Shown in pieces: positions 52,476-60,858 of a stretch of DNA of 64,000 nt. Position 1 is the first letter of the stretch; every line of letters starts with the position of its first letter. The notes below the pieces were generated by a model, which saw only the letters and a list, made by a program, of their open reading frames with translations, was not told the origin of the DNA and did not search any database. The DNA is from Frondihabitans australicus (GTDB lineage: Bacteria; Actinomycetota; Actinomycetes; Actinomycetales; Microbacteriaceae), in NCBI RefSeq assembly GCF_003634555.1, contig NZ_RBKS01000001.1, positions 3,844,001 to 3,908,000 of the forward strand, given 5' to 3'. The position numbers and the translations under genes are program-made.

Positions 52476-53705
52476 ATGAGCTCGATCGCTCCTGCCCTGC
52501 TGCGCCCGATTCGCCGTCAGAGCTACCGTGCCGCCGTCGGCAGCCCGGTGAACTCCGTGCCGCGCCCCTACGACGCCCCGCAGGCGCATGCGCCGGGTGA
52601 GAATCCCGACCGCGTGCTCGTCTTCGGCAACGGCCCCGCCGTGGGCTGGGGTGTCATCACGCAGGAGCTCGCGCTCCCCGGCCAACTGGCGAGAGCCCTG
52701 GCCGCTCGCACCGGCCGCGGATGCGACGTCGACCTCCTCGCCGACACCGCGTGGGACATGGAGTCGTCGACCGAGCACCTCGTCGGGCGCGACCTCGCCG
52801 GGTACGACGCCGTCGTGGTCGTCATCGGCCAGAGCGACGCCTACCGGTTCCTGCCCGAGAGGCGCTGGACCGCCGCCCTGGTCTCACTCCTCGACCACCT
52901 CGAGGCCTCCACCAGCCCCGCGACAGGCATCACGGTGATGGGCATCTCGCCGCTGTCGGCGGTGCCTCCGTTCCACAGTCGGCCCGGCGGCTCCAGCGAT
53001 CGCTGGGCTCAGCGCCTCAACGAGCTGTCGCTGGCCATCTGCGAGGGTCGCCCGCGAGCCCACTTCGTCGACGCGCCGGCCGCCGTCGGGCCGCTGCCCG
53101 GCCAGGTGCTGCCGTCGCGCGACGACCACCGCTACCGCTCGCCGCAGCGCTTCTTCGAGTGGGCGAAGACGATCGCCGCTCACGTGGCGCCCTACCTCGA
53201 CGCGCAGAGCGCCGAGGATCGCCCGGCCCGCGTCGCCCGCAACCGGCCCCAGTCTCCCGAGCGCCGCCGCGCCGCGCTCTGGGAGCTGCGCCTCGTCGAC
53301 ACCCCGCGCGAGAAGCGGTTCGACGACATCGTCCGCCGCGCCCAGCAGATGTTCGGCACCCTCGGCGCCGCGTTCTCGGTCATCGACGAGAACCGCCAGT
53401 GGAACAAGTCGATCGTCGGCTACGACGTCACCGAGGGGCTCCTGCGGAACTCGTTCTGCAACACGACGATCCAGCACGCGGGCCCGTTCGTCGTCGGCGA
53501 CGCACGGTGCGACGAGCGCTTCGAGGAGATGGACACGCCGGTGCGCTTCTACGCCGGCTATCCGGTGGAGGCGGGGGACGGCACCCGGATCGGGGCGCTC
53601 TGCGTCTTCGACGAGCAGCCTCGCGATCCTGCGACCGTCGACCTGTCGCTGCTTCGCGACTTCGCCCTCGCGATCCAGAAGGAGCTGTCGGCGGTCACGG
53701 CGTGA
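52476..53705 (+). CDS. SGNH-hydrolase-like domain fused to GAF domain
   Basis: A 409-residue two-domain protein. Residues about 45-240 follow an SGNH/GDSL flavodoxin-like fold (LVFGNGPAVGWGV; YDAVVVVIGQSDAYRF; RDDHRY). Residues about 265-405 form a GAF domain (AAFSVIDENRQWNKSIVGYD, FVVGDARCDERF, YAGYPV, GALCVFDEQPRD). The first SGNH block normally reads GDS, but here it is GNGP, so the nucleophile Ser is missing and the domain is probably a sensor rather than an esterase. GGAG lies 7 nt before ATG. An operator-like repeat sits at its promoter. Ligands of both domains are unknown. Confidence 0.8.
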   Translation: MSSIAPALLRPIRRQSYRAAVGSPVNSVPRPYDAPQAHAPGENPDRVLVFGNGPAVGWGVITQELALPGQLARALAARTGRGCDVDLLADTAWDMESSTEHLVGRDLAGYDAVVVVIGQSDAYRFLPERRWTAALVSLLDHLEASTSPATGITVMGISPLSAVPPFHSRPGGSSDRWAQRLNELSLAICEGRPRAHFVDAPAAVGPLPGQVLPSRDDHRYRSPQRFFEWAKTIAAHVAPYLDAQSAEDRPARVARNRPQSPERRRAALWELRLVDTPREKRFDDIVRRAQQMFGTLGAAFSVIDENRQWNKSIVGYDVTEGLLRNSFCNTTIQHAGPFVVGDARCDERFEEMDTPVRFYAGYPVEAGDGTRIGALCVFDEQPRDPATVDLSLLRDFALAIQKELSAVTA

Positions 53706-53764
53706 CTCTCGATCTCGAGGCACCGGGGCGCAGGGCTGTCGCGCCGCGGGCCACAATGGACACC

Positions 53765-54109
53765 ATGACCACGCGCGTCTGCTTCCAGCTCCAGGTCGAT
53801 CCGTCTCGTCTCGACGAGTACCGCGAGCGGCACGCTCCCGTCTGGCCGCGCATGCTGCGCGAGATCGAGGCTTCCGGGCGCCGCAACTACTCGATCTTCC
53901 TGCGGCCTGACGGGCTGCTCATCGGCTACTACGAGACCGACGACCCGATCGCGGGCGACCGCTACCTCGCAGGCTCGCAGATCGCCGCCGAGTGGGAGGA
54001 GCACATGGGCGACATCTTCGAGAACCTCGGCGGCCGGGCCGATCAGGTCGCGGTCGAGCTGCAGGAGGTCTTCCACCTCGAGGACCAGCTGGCGGCCCTC
54101 GGCGACTAG
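53765..54109 (+). CDS. rhaM: L-rhamnose mutarotase
   Basis: A 114-residue dimeric ferredoxin-like enzyme that interconverts alpha and beta L-rhamnose. VDPSRLDEYRERHAPVWPRMLREIEASGRRNYSIFL contains the catalytic His and the RNYSIF motif. CACAAT lies 7 nt before ATG 53765, so it is probably leaderless; ATG 53756 is an in-frame alternative. It is 3.5 kb from the rhaI/rhaD/rhaB operon and supplies the right anomer to RhaI, by inference. Confidence 0.9.
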   Translation: MTTRVCFQLQVDPSRLDEYRERHAPVWPRMLREIEASGRRNYSIFLRPDGLLIGYYETDDPIAGDRYLAGSQIAAEWEEHMGDIFENLGGRADQVAVELQEVFHLEDQLAALGD

Positions 54110-54156
54110 ACCGCCCGTCGTGCGCCCGTCCTGCCCCGTGCGAGCCCCCCTCTTCG

Positions 54157-54212
54157 CGACAAAACGCGACACCTGCGACGCCCGGGAGCGTCGCAGGTGT
54201 CGCGTTTTGTCG
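54157..54212. repeat. Palindromic element, family A, copy 4
   Basis: Arms 54157-54181 and 54188-54212 (25 bp, perfect) enclose the loop CCGGGA. It lies between convergent genes (rhaM and the DGPF protein). Confidence 0.9.
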
Positions 54213-54247
54213 TCCGCAGGGCATGGCGGAGATCTGCGGGAGCCCCG

Positions 54248-54583
54248 CTAGCCCTCGAAAGGCCAGAAGGCCCGCACCTCGACGCGCCCGAAGCGGGCCA
54301 TCGGGTGGGCGGCCGCGATCTCGAGCGCCTCGTCGAGGGTCTCGACGTCGATGAGGTCGAAGCCGGCGACCGTCTCGCGAGACTCGGTGAACGGCCCGTC
54401 GGTGACGACGGTCTCGCCGTCGCGCACCCGCACGGTCTTCGCCTCGGCGGGCGGGCGGAGCCGGTCGCCGTCGGAGTGCACGCCGCGCTTCTCGAGGTCG
54501 GCGATCCACTCCTCGATGTTGTCCTGGGCCGGGTCGTACTCGGGGGCGGTGGGGTCGTCGCAGATGAACAGCATGTAGCGCAT
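54248..54583 (-). CDS. YCII/DGPF-domain protein 1
   Basis: A 111-residue protein with the DGPF signature (VVTDGPFTESRETVAGF) in a YCII-like ferredoxin fold. Such proteins occur beside ECF sigma factors of the TPR-tailed type. GGAAGG precedes ATG. It is the last gene of a three-gene cluster with a second DGPF gene and the sigma factor. The function is unknown; it may control or be controlled by the sigma factor. Confidence 0.88.
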   Translation of the reverse strand: MRYMLFICDDPTAPEYDPAQDNIEEWIADLEKRGVHSDGDRLRPPAEAKTVRVRDGETVVTDGPFTESRETVAGFDLIDVETLDEALEIAAAHPMARFGRVEVRAFWPFEG

Positions 54584-54623
54584 GATGGTTCCTTCCTGGT
54601 GGGATTGCGGACGCGTGGACGGG

Positions 54624-54974
54624 TCAGTTGTTGTGGACGAGTCGGCGCACCTCGACGGGCGCGAACCGCGCCTCGACGAAGCGGGCGGCGATGTCGAGGG
54701 CGCGCTGCTCGGTGGCGACGTCGACCTGGTAGTAGCCGCCGGTGATCTCGCGGCCCTCCGTGTACGGGCCGTCGACGATCGTCACGGCCCCGGACTCGTC
54801 GGTGCGGACCTGCTTGGCGGTCGGCACCTCGAGCTCGTCGGTCTCGACGAACTCGCCCGAGGCCATGAGCTCGGCGATCACCGCCTCGTGCACCCGCGTG
54901 TACTCGGCCATGAGATCGGCCGGGATGCTCTCGATCGTCGCGGCCTCATTGTGGATCAGGATCAGGTACTTCAT
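54624..54974 (-). CDS. YCII/DGPF-domain protein 2
   Basis: A 116-residue relative of the preceding protein. Here the signature reads VDGPYTEGREITGGYY, with Tyr in place of Phe. The N-terminus MKYLILIHNEAATIESIP is typical. Its start (54972-54974) overlaps the sigma factor stop by 4 bp, so the genes are cotranslated. It probably binds a ligand or the sigma factor, which is not tested. Confidence 0.88.
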   Translation of the reverse strand: MKYLILIHNEAATIESIPADLMAEYTRVHEAVIAELMASGEFVETDELEVPTAKQVRTDESGAVTIVDGPYTEGREITGGYYQVDVATEQRALDIAARFVEARFAPVEVRRLVHNN

Positions 54975-56329
54975 CGTGGTTCCTCCTTCTCGTGGGGTGA
55001 CGTCGTGTCGTTCAGCGGCATGATCGCGGAGGGCGGAGGCGCGCCGCCCCCGGGGTCCAGCTCCTCGGCCCGCCGCAGCAGCACGGCCCGCTCGCGCTCG
55101 TTGACCGACAGCGACGCGGCCGTCCGAAAGGCGCGGGCCGCAGGAGCCGCGTGCCCGAGCCGCTCGAGCAGGTCGCCCTGCACGGCGTGGAGCGGAGCGT
55201 AGTCGTCCAGTCGGCCGCCTCGGGCGATGGCGTCGACCAGGCGCAGGGCGGTGGCCGGGCCCGTGGAGCGTGAGACGGCGACGGCGCGGTTGAGCGCCAC
55301 CACGGGCGAGGGACGCAGGTTGAGCAGGGCGTCGTAGAGCACCACGACCTCGGTCCAGTCGGTGTCGGCCGGCTCCTGCGCCCTGGCATGGCACGCGGCG
55401 ATCGCCGCCTGCAGTGCGTACGGGCCCCGGCCCCGCGAGTCGATCAGCGAGTCGGCGAGGTCGAGCGAGCCGAGGCCTCGGGCGATGGCGGCGGCGTCCC
55501 ACAGCGATCTGTCCTGGTCGTCGAGCAGGATCGCGTCACCCTCCGCGTCGACCCGCGCCTCGAACCGCGACGCCTGCAGCTCCATGAGCGCGACGAGCGC
55601 GTGCGTCTCGGCGTCGCGGGGCACGAGTCGGGCGACGAGCGTCCCGAGCCGGATCGCCTCCCGCGCGAGGTCGGCGCGCACCCACGTGTCGCCCGAGGTG
55701 GCGGCGTAGCCCTCGGTGAAGACGAGGTAGATCACCTCGAGCACGTCGGCGAGGCGTGTGTCGAACTCGCCGGCCGAGGGCGTCTCGAACGGCACCTTCG
55801 CCGCTCGCAGGGTCTTCTTCGCGCGGACCACGCGCTGCTGCACCGTCGCGACCGGCACGACGAACGCCCGCGCGATCTCCTCGCTCTGAAGGCCTGCGAC
55901 GACGCGAAGCGTGAGCGCGATGCGGGCCTCACGGCCGAGCACAGGGTGGCACGCCACGAAGATCAGGCGCAGCACGTCGTCGTCGACTCCTCCGTCGACC
56001 AGGGCGGCAGGATCCGAGACCGTCCCGAACCCCGGCTCCCTCGCGATCAGCTCGTACCTCGTGGCGAGCGCATCGCCGCGCCGGAACAGGTCGATCGCCC
56101 GCCGCCGCCCCACCGTCGTGAGCCACGCGGCCGGGTTCTCGGGGATTCCGTCGCGGGGCCACTGCTCGAGCGCCTGGGCGACGGCCTCCTGGGCGAGGTC
56201 TTCGGCGAGCGGCACGTCGCGCGTCAGATGCGCGAGGGCGGCCACGATTCGGGCCGATTGGGCCCGCCACGTCGTCGCGACCGCGTCGCGCGCGGCGTCG
56301 GCCACCGCGCCACCCTGCTCGTCGGCCAT
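54971..56329 (-). CDS. ECF sigma factor with C-terminal TPR tail (ECF42-like)
   Basis: A 452-residue sigma factor. Residues about 25-190 hold region 2 (VPLAEDLAQEAVAQALEQWP and NPAAWLTTVGRRRAIDLFRR) and region 4 (AGLQSEEIARAFVVPVATVQQRVVRAKKTLR). A C-terminal part of about 230 residues is helical with TPR-like repeats, far longer than a plain ECF sigma. GAGGAG lies 5 nt before ATG. The DGPF partners downstream are the known neighbours of ECF42-type factors. An anti-sigma gene is absent; the tail probably regulates activity. The target promoters are unknown. Confidence 0.9.
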   Translation of the reverse strand: MADEQGGAVADAARDAVATTWRAQSARIVAALAHLTRDVPLAEDLAQEAVAQALEQWPRDGIPENPAAWLTTVGRRRAIDLFRRGDALATRYELIAREPGFGTVSDPAALVDGGVDDDVLRLIFVACHPVLGREARIALTLRVVAGLQSEEIARAFVVPVATVQQRVVRAKKTLRAAKVPFETPSAGEFDTRLADVLEVIYLVFTEGYAATSGDTWVRADLAREAIRLGTLVARLVPRDAETHALVALMELQASRFEARVDAEGDAILLDDQDRSLWDAAAIARGLGSLDLADSLIDSRGRGPYALQAAIAACHARAQEPADTDWTEVVVLYDALLNLRPSPVVALNRAVAVSRSTGPATALRLVDAIARGGRLDDYAPLHAVQGDLLERLGHAAPAARAFRTAASLSVNERERAVLLRRAEELDPGGGAPPPSAIMPLNDTTSPHEKEEPR

Positions 56330-56444
56330 GACGGCTCCTCCCTGTGCGAGCCTCGCGGCCCCGGGCCCGGGCGGGCCCTCACACAAGCGTCGAACGCCAT
56401 CGTGGCAGATCGACACTCCTCCCGAACTTTTTCCTGTGCCTCCC

Positions 56445-56490
56445 AAAAACGACTCCGCACACGTGATTTCGCGTGCGGAGAGTCGTTTTT
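56445..56490 (-). terminator. Intrinsic terminator after the LacI regulator gene
   Basis: AAAAACGACT at the left pairs with AGTCGTTTTT (56481-56490) and CCGCACACG with CGTGCGG, with a 2-nt bulge. Read on the minus strand it ends in TTTTT. It lies 17 nt after the LacI stop. Because the A and T runs sit within the stem, it can work in both directions. Confidence 0.85.
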
Positions 56491-56507
56491 GCGAGGGGTA
56501 AGAGGGG

Positions 56508-57518
56508 CTAGGCGGGCACGGTGCTCGCGCGCACGACGAGCTCGGGCTGGTACACGACGTGGCGCGGCTCGAGCGGCGCCTCGACCGACGACTCGGCCAG
56601 CAGGATCTCGAGCCCCGTCCGGCCGATGAGGCGCGCCGGCTGACGCACGCTCGACAGAGGCACCACGGTCGACTGCGCGAACGCGATGTCGTCGTAGCCG
56701 ATGATCGCGATGTCGGCGGGCACGCGGACCCCCTGCAGGATCCCGAGGCCCTGCAGCATCCCGACCGCCACGAGGTCGTTCGCGCAGAACACCGCATCCG
56801 GTCGCGAGGCCTCGGGCCGCCCGGCGAGCGCCTCGCCGACGGCGCGCCCCTCGAGAACCGTCAGGGCCGCCGTGGGGATCACCTCGAGCGTCGCCCCGGC
56901 CGCGGCGACCGCCTCCCGGGCGCCCGAGAGTCGGTCGGACACCTGACGGATGCTGTGGGGGCCCCCGACGAACGCGAGGCGTCGGCGGCCGGTGTCGAGG
57001 AGGTGGCCTGCCGCGATCCTGCCGCCGGAGACGTCGTCGACCGAGACGGACGAGAACGGGGAGCCGGGGGCCGCGCGGTCGACGAGCACCGACGGGATGC
57101 CCCGCTCGCGCAGCTGCCGCAGGCGCGCGACGCTGTCGCCGAGCGGCGACAGCAGCACGCCCGAGACGCGCTGCTTCTCGAACAGGTCGAGGTAGCCGGA
57201 CTCGCGCGTGCGGTCGCCGCCGGAGTTGCCGAGGAGCACCGAGAGGCCGTCGTCGGCGGCGCGGTCTTCCGCGCCGCGGGCCAGGTCGGAGAAGAAGGGG
57301 TTGCCGGCGTCGAGCACGATGAGCCCGAAGTTGAGGCTGCGCCCGGCCCGGAGCTGGCGGGCGGCGTCGTTGCGGACGAAGCCGAGCCGGTCGATGGCGT
57401 CGTGGACGCGGGCGAGCGCCTGCTCGGAGACCTTGTCGGGCCGGTTGAGCACGTTCGACACGGTGCCGACGGAGACCCCGGCGAGCGCGGCCACGTCGCG
57501 AACGCTCACGCTCGACAT
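56508..57518 (-). CDS. LacI-family repressor (rhamnose operon regulator candidate)
   Basis: A 336-residue LacI/GalR protein. The HTH is VSVRDVAALAGVSVGTVSNVLNRPDKVSEQALARVHDAIDRLGFVRNDAARQLRAGRS, followed by a periplasmic-binding-like sugar domain. GGGAGG precedes ATG. It is divergent from rhaI and two operators fitting TGAAACGATTCA flank the shared promoter region. It is therefore the probable rhamnose-responsive repressor. The inducer (L-rhamnose or a phosphate derivative) is inferred, not shown. Confidence 0.92.
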   Translation of the reverse strand: MSSVSVRDVAALAGVSVGTVSNVLNRPDKVSEQALARVHDAIDRLGFVRNDAARQLRAGRSLNFGLIVLDAGNPFFSDLARGAEDRAADDGLSVLLGNSGGDRTRESGYLDLFEKQRVSGVLLSPLGDSVARLRQLRERGIPSVLVDRAAPGSPFSSVSVDDVSGGRIAAGHLLDTGRRRLAFVGGPHSIRQVSDRLSGAREAVAAAGATLEVIPTAALTVLEGRAVGEALAGRPEASRPDAVFCANDLVAVGMLQGLGILQGVRVPADIAIIGYDDIAFAQSTVVPLSSVRQPARLIGRTGLEILLAESSVEAPLEPRHVVYQPELVVRASTVPA

Positions 57519-57536
57519 GCACGCCTCCCAGGGGCC

Positions 57537-57548
57537 GGAATCGTCTCA
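57537..57548 (-). promoter_or_regulatory. LacI operator O2
   Basis: GGAATCGTCTCA, read on the minus strand as TGAGACGATTCC, matches TGAAACGATTCA at 10 of 12 positions. It lies 19 nt from the LacI start and overlaps that gene's own promoter (CATAAT on the minus strand), so it would allow autoregulation. Confidence 0.6.
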
Positions 57549-57555
57549 TTATGCC

Positions 57556-57601
57556 TTGACGTCTCCGCTCGACCGCGAGTACCGTGACTTGAAACGATTC
57601 A
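57556..57601 (+). promoter_or_regulatory. Promoter and LacI operator O1 of the rhamnose operon
   Basis: TTGACG (57556-57561), an 18-nt spacer and TACCGT (57580-57585) form a strong promoter. TGAAACGATTCA (57590-57601), a near-perfect LacI operator, sits just downstream and would block transcription. Its centre is 53 bp from O2, about five helical turns. Confidence 0.8.
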
Positions 57602-57624
57602 CAATGCTGTGAGAACGGACCATC

Positions 57625-58791
57625 ATGACCACTTTCGCCGACATCGCGCCCGCCCTGGAGCGGCAGGCAATCGAGCTTCCCAGCTGGGCCTTCGGCAACT
57701 CCGGCACCAGGTTCAAGGTGTTCACCACCCCGGGCACGCCGCGCACCCCCGAAGAGAAGATCGCCGATGCGGCGAAGGTCAACGAGTACACGGCGCTCGC
57801 ACCGACCGTCGCGCTCCACATCCCGTGGGACATGGTCGACGACTTCGCCGCTTTGTCGCGCTTCGCCGAAGACCACAACGTGAAGCTCGGCACGGTCAAC
57901 TCGAACACCTTCCAGGACGACGTCTACAAGTTCGGCAGCCTGGCGCACTCCGACCCAGCGGTGCGCCGGAAGGCGATCGACCACCACCTGAAGTGCCTCG
58001 AGATCATGACCGAGATCGGGTCGCGCGACCTCAAGATCTGGCTCGCCGACGGCACCAACTACCCGGGGCAGGACGACCTGCGGGCCCGCCAGGACCACCT
58101 CGCGGAGTCGCTCCAGGAGATCTACTCGCAGGTCTCCGAGACGCAGCGTCTCGTTCTCGAGTACAAGTTCTTCGAGCCGGCGTTCTATCACACCGACGTT
58201 CCCGACTGGGGCACGAGCTTCGCGCAGGTCTCGGCACTCGGCGATCGCGCCTACACCTGCCTCGACACCGGTCACCACGCGCCCGGGACGAACATCGAGT
58301 TCATCGTGATGCAGCTCCTGCGCCTCGGGAAGCTCGGCTCGTTCGACTTCAACTCGCGCTTCTACGCCGACGACGACCTCATCGTCGGCGCCGCCGACCC
58401 GTTCCAGCTGTTCCGCATCATCGTCGAGGTGATCCGCGGCGGCGGCCTCGAGGTCGACTCGCCCGTTCAGTTCATGCTCGACCAGTGCCACAACGTCGAG
58501 GACAAGATCCCCGGCCAGATCCGCTCGGTGCTCAACGTGCAGGAGATGACCGCCCGCGCGCTCCTCGTCGACCGGCCGGCTCTCACCGCCGCCCAGGAGG
58601 CCCACGATGTGCTCGGCGCGAACGGGATCCTCATGGACGCCTTCTACACCGACGTCCGCCCGGCCCTCGCGTCGTGGCGTGAGGAGCGGGGACTTCCCGC
58701 CGACCCGATGGCCGCCTACCTGGCCTCGGGCAACCAGAGCAAGATCGCCGCCGAGCGTGTCGGCGGCACGCAGCTGAGCTGGAGCGCATAG
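57625..58791 (+). CDS. rhaI: L-rhamnose isomerase
   Basis: A 388-residue TIM-barrel isomerase of the RhaI type (Pseudomonas-like), which turns L-rhamnose into L-rhamnulose. ALHIPWDMVDDF, EYKFFEPAFYHTDVPDWG and LDTGHHAPGTNIEFIV hold the metal-binding Glu, Asp and His residues. The C-terminus ends in LSWSA. First gene of the rhamnose operon, 6 nt before the aldolase-dehydrogenase gene. LacI control is likely from O1. Confidence 0.95.
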   Translation: MTTFADIAPALERQAIELPSWAFGNSGTRFKVFTTPGTPRTPEEKIADAAKVNEYTALAPTVALHIPWDMVDDFAALSRFAEDHNVKLGTVNSNTFQDDVYKFGSLAHSDPAVRRKAIDHHLKCLEIMTEIGSRDLKIWLADGTNYPGQDDLRARQDHLAESLQEIYSQVSETQRLVLEYKFFEPAFYHTDVPDWGTSFAQVSALGDRAYTCLDTGHHAPGTNIEFIVMQLLRLGKLGSFDFNSRFYADDDLIVGAADPFQLFRIIVEVIRGGGLEVDSPVQFMLDQCHNVEDKIPGQIRSVLNVQEMTARALLVDRPALTAAQEAHDVLGANGILMDAFYTDVRPALASWREERGLPADPMAAYLASGNQSKIAAERVGGTQLSWSA

Positions 58792-58797
58792 ACACCG

Positions 58798-60849
58798 ATG
58801 AGCACGACCACCACGACGACCACCGCGGCCGACGACCTGATCGCGAGGTCGAACCGGTTGGGGCAGGATCCCGCGAACACCAACTACGCGGGCGGCAACA
58901 CCTCCGCGAAGGGCACCGCGACCGACCCGGTGACGGGTGAGCCGGTCGAGCTGCTGTGGGTGAAGGGCTCCGGCGGCGACCTCGGCACTCTCACGCCGAA
59001 GGGACTCGCCGTGCTGCGGCTCGACCGGCTCCGCGCCCTCGCGAACGTCTATCCGGGCGTCGACCGCGAGGACGAGATGGTCGCCGCCTTCGACTACACG
59101 CTCTTCGGCACCGGCGGCGCGGCGCCCTCGATCGACACGGCGATGCACGGCCTCGTCGACGCGGCGCACGTCGACCACCTGCACCCCGACTCCGGCATCG
59201 CGATCGCGACCGCGGCCGACGGCGAGGCGCTCACGGCGACCATCTTCGGCGACAAGGTCGTCTGGGTTCCGTGGCGCCGACCGGGCTGGCAGCTGGGGCA
59301 GGACATCGCCGACATCAAGGCGGCGCACCCCGACGCGATCGGAACGATCCTCGGCGGCCACGGCATCACGGCGTGGGGCGACACCTCCGACGAGGCCGAG
59401 CAGAACTCGCTCTGGATCATCCGCACCGCCGCCGACTACATCGCCGAGCACGGGTCGGCCGAGCCGTTCGGCGCCGCCCGCGAGGGCTTCGGCCCGCTTC
59501 CCGAGGCTGACCGTCGCGCGCGGGCGGCTGCCCTGGCACCGGTGCTGCGCGGCCTCGTGTCGACCGACGGCGTGAAGGTGGGGCACTTCTCGGACGACAG
59601 CAGGATCCTTGAGTTCCTCGCCTCCGAGTCGCTCGACCGGCTGGCCGCCCTCGGCACCTCCTGCCCCGACCACTTCCTGCGCACGAAGGTCAAGCCGATG
59701 GTGCTCGACCTCCCGCCGACGGCGTCGGTCGAGGAGTCCGTCGCGCGGCTGCATGAGCTGCACGAGCAGTATCGCGCCGACTATGCGGCGTACTACGAGC
59801 GGTATGCGACGCCGGAGTCGCCGGCGATGCGGGGGGCTGATCCTGCGATCGTGCTGATCCCGGGCGTCGGGATGTTCTCGTACGGGGCGGACAAGCAGAC
59901 GGCGCGGGTCGCGGGGGAGTTCTACCTCAACGCGATCAACGTCATGCGCGGCGCCGAGGCGATCTCGACGTACTCGCCGATCGACGAGTCGGAGAAGTTC
60001 CGCATCGAGTACTGGGCGCTCGAGGAGGCGAAGCTCGCGCGTCGACCTGCGCCTGCGCCGCTCGCTGGTCGTATCGCCCTGGTGACCGGTGCCGCGAGCG
60101 GCATCGGCAAGGCCATCGCCACGCGCCTGGCGAAGGAGGGCGCGTGCGTGGTGATCGCCGACCTCGACGCGTCGAAGGCGCAGGAGGCGGCAGCGTCGCT
60201 CGGCTCGACCGACGTCGCCGTCGGCATTGCCGCGAACGTCACGAGCGCCACCGAGATCCAGGCGGCGATCGACGAGACCCTGCTCGCCTTCGGCGGACTC
60301 GACCTCGTGGTCAATAACGCCGGGCTCTCGCTGTCGAAGTCGCTGCTCGAGACCACCGAGGCCGACTGGGACCTCCAGCACAACGTCATGGCGAAGGGCT
60401 CGTTCCTCGTCTCGCGAGCAGCAGCGAAGGTCCTCATCGACCAGCAGCTCGGCGGCGACATCGTCTACATCTCGTCGAAGAACTCCGTCTTCGCCGGCCC
60501 GAACAACATCGCCTACTCGGCGACGAAGGCCGACCAGGCGCACCAGGTGCGGCTGCTCGCGGCCGAGCTCGGCGAGCACGGGATCCGCGTGAACGGCATC
60601 AACCCCGACGGCGTCGTCCGCGGCTCCGGCATCTTCGCCGGCGGCTGGGGTGCGAAGCGCGCGGCGGTCTACGGCGTGCCGGAGGAGAAGCTCGGCGAGT
60701 ACTACGCCCAGCGCACCCTGCTCAAGCGCGAGGTGCTGCCCGAGAACGTCGCCAACGCCGTGTTCGTGCTCGTCGGCAGCGACCTGTCGCACACGACCGG
60801 GCTGCACATCCCCGTCGACGCGGGCGTCGCGGCCGCGTTCCTGCGCTAG
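58798..60849 (+). CDS. rhaD: Bifunctional rhamnulose-1-phosphate aldolase / lactaldehyde dehydrogenase
   Basis: A 683-residue fusion. Residues about 1-400 form a class II aldolase domain (NYAGGNTSAKG; the metal-binding HVDHLHPDS), which splits rhamnulose 1-phosphate into DHAP and L-lactaldehyde. Residues about 420-683 form a short-chain dehydrogenase (VTGAASGIGKAIA, NNAG in VVNNAGLSL, YSATKADQAHQ with Tyr-x3-Lys) that oxidises lactaldehyde to lactate. Such fusions (YuxG/RhaEW type) are known in Gram-positive bacteria. It is 6 nt after rhaI and 9 nt before rhaB. Confidence 0.93.
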   Translation: MSTTTTTTTAADDLIARSNRLGQDPANTNYAGGNTSAKGTATDPVTGEPVELLWVKGSGGDLGTLTPKGLAVLRLDRLRALANVYPGVDREDEMVAAFDYTLFGTGGAAPSIDTAMHGLVDAAHVDHLHPDSGIAIATAADGEALTATIFGDKVVWVPWRRPGWQLGQDIADIKAAHPDAIGTILGGHGITAWGDTSDEAEQNSLWIIRTAADYIAEHGSAEPFGAAREGFGPLPEADRRARAAALAPVLRGLVSTDGVKVGHFSDDSRILEFLASESLDRLAALGTSCPDHFLRTKVKPMVLDLPPTASVEESVARLHELHEQYRADYAAYYERYATPESPAMRGADPAIVLIPGVGMFSYGADKQTARVAGEFYLNAINVMRGAEAISTYSPIDESEKFRIEYWALEEAKLARRPAPAPLAGRIALVTGAASGIGKAIATRLAKEGACVVIADLDASKAQEAAASLGSTDVAVGIAANVTSATEIQAAIDETLLAFGGLDLVVNNAGLSLSKSLLETTEADWDLQHNVMAKGSFLVSRAAAKVLIDQQLGGDIVYISSKNSVFAGPNNIAYSATKADQAHQVRLLAAELGEHGIRVNGINPDGVVRGSGIFAGGWGAKRAAVYGVPEEKLGEYYAQRTLLKREVLPENVANAVFVLVGSDLSHTTGLHIPVDAGVAAAFLR

Positions 60850-60858
60850 GGGCGGCGC

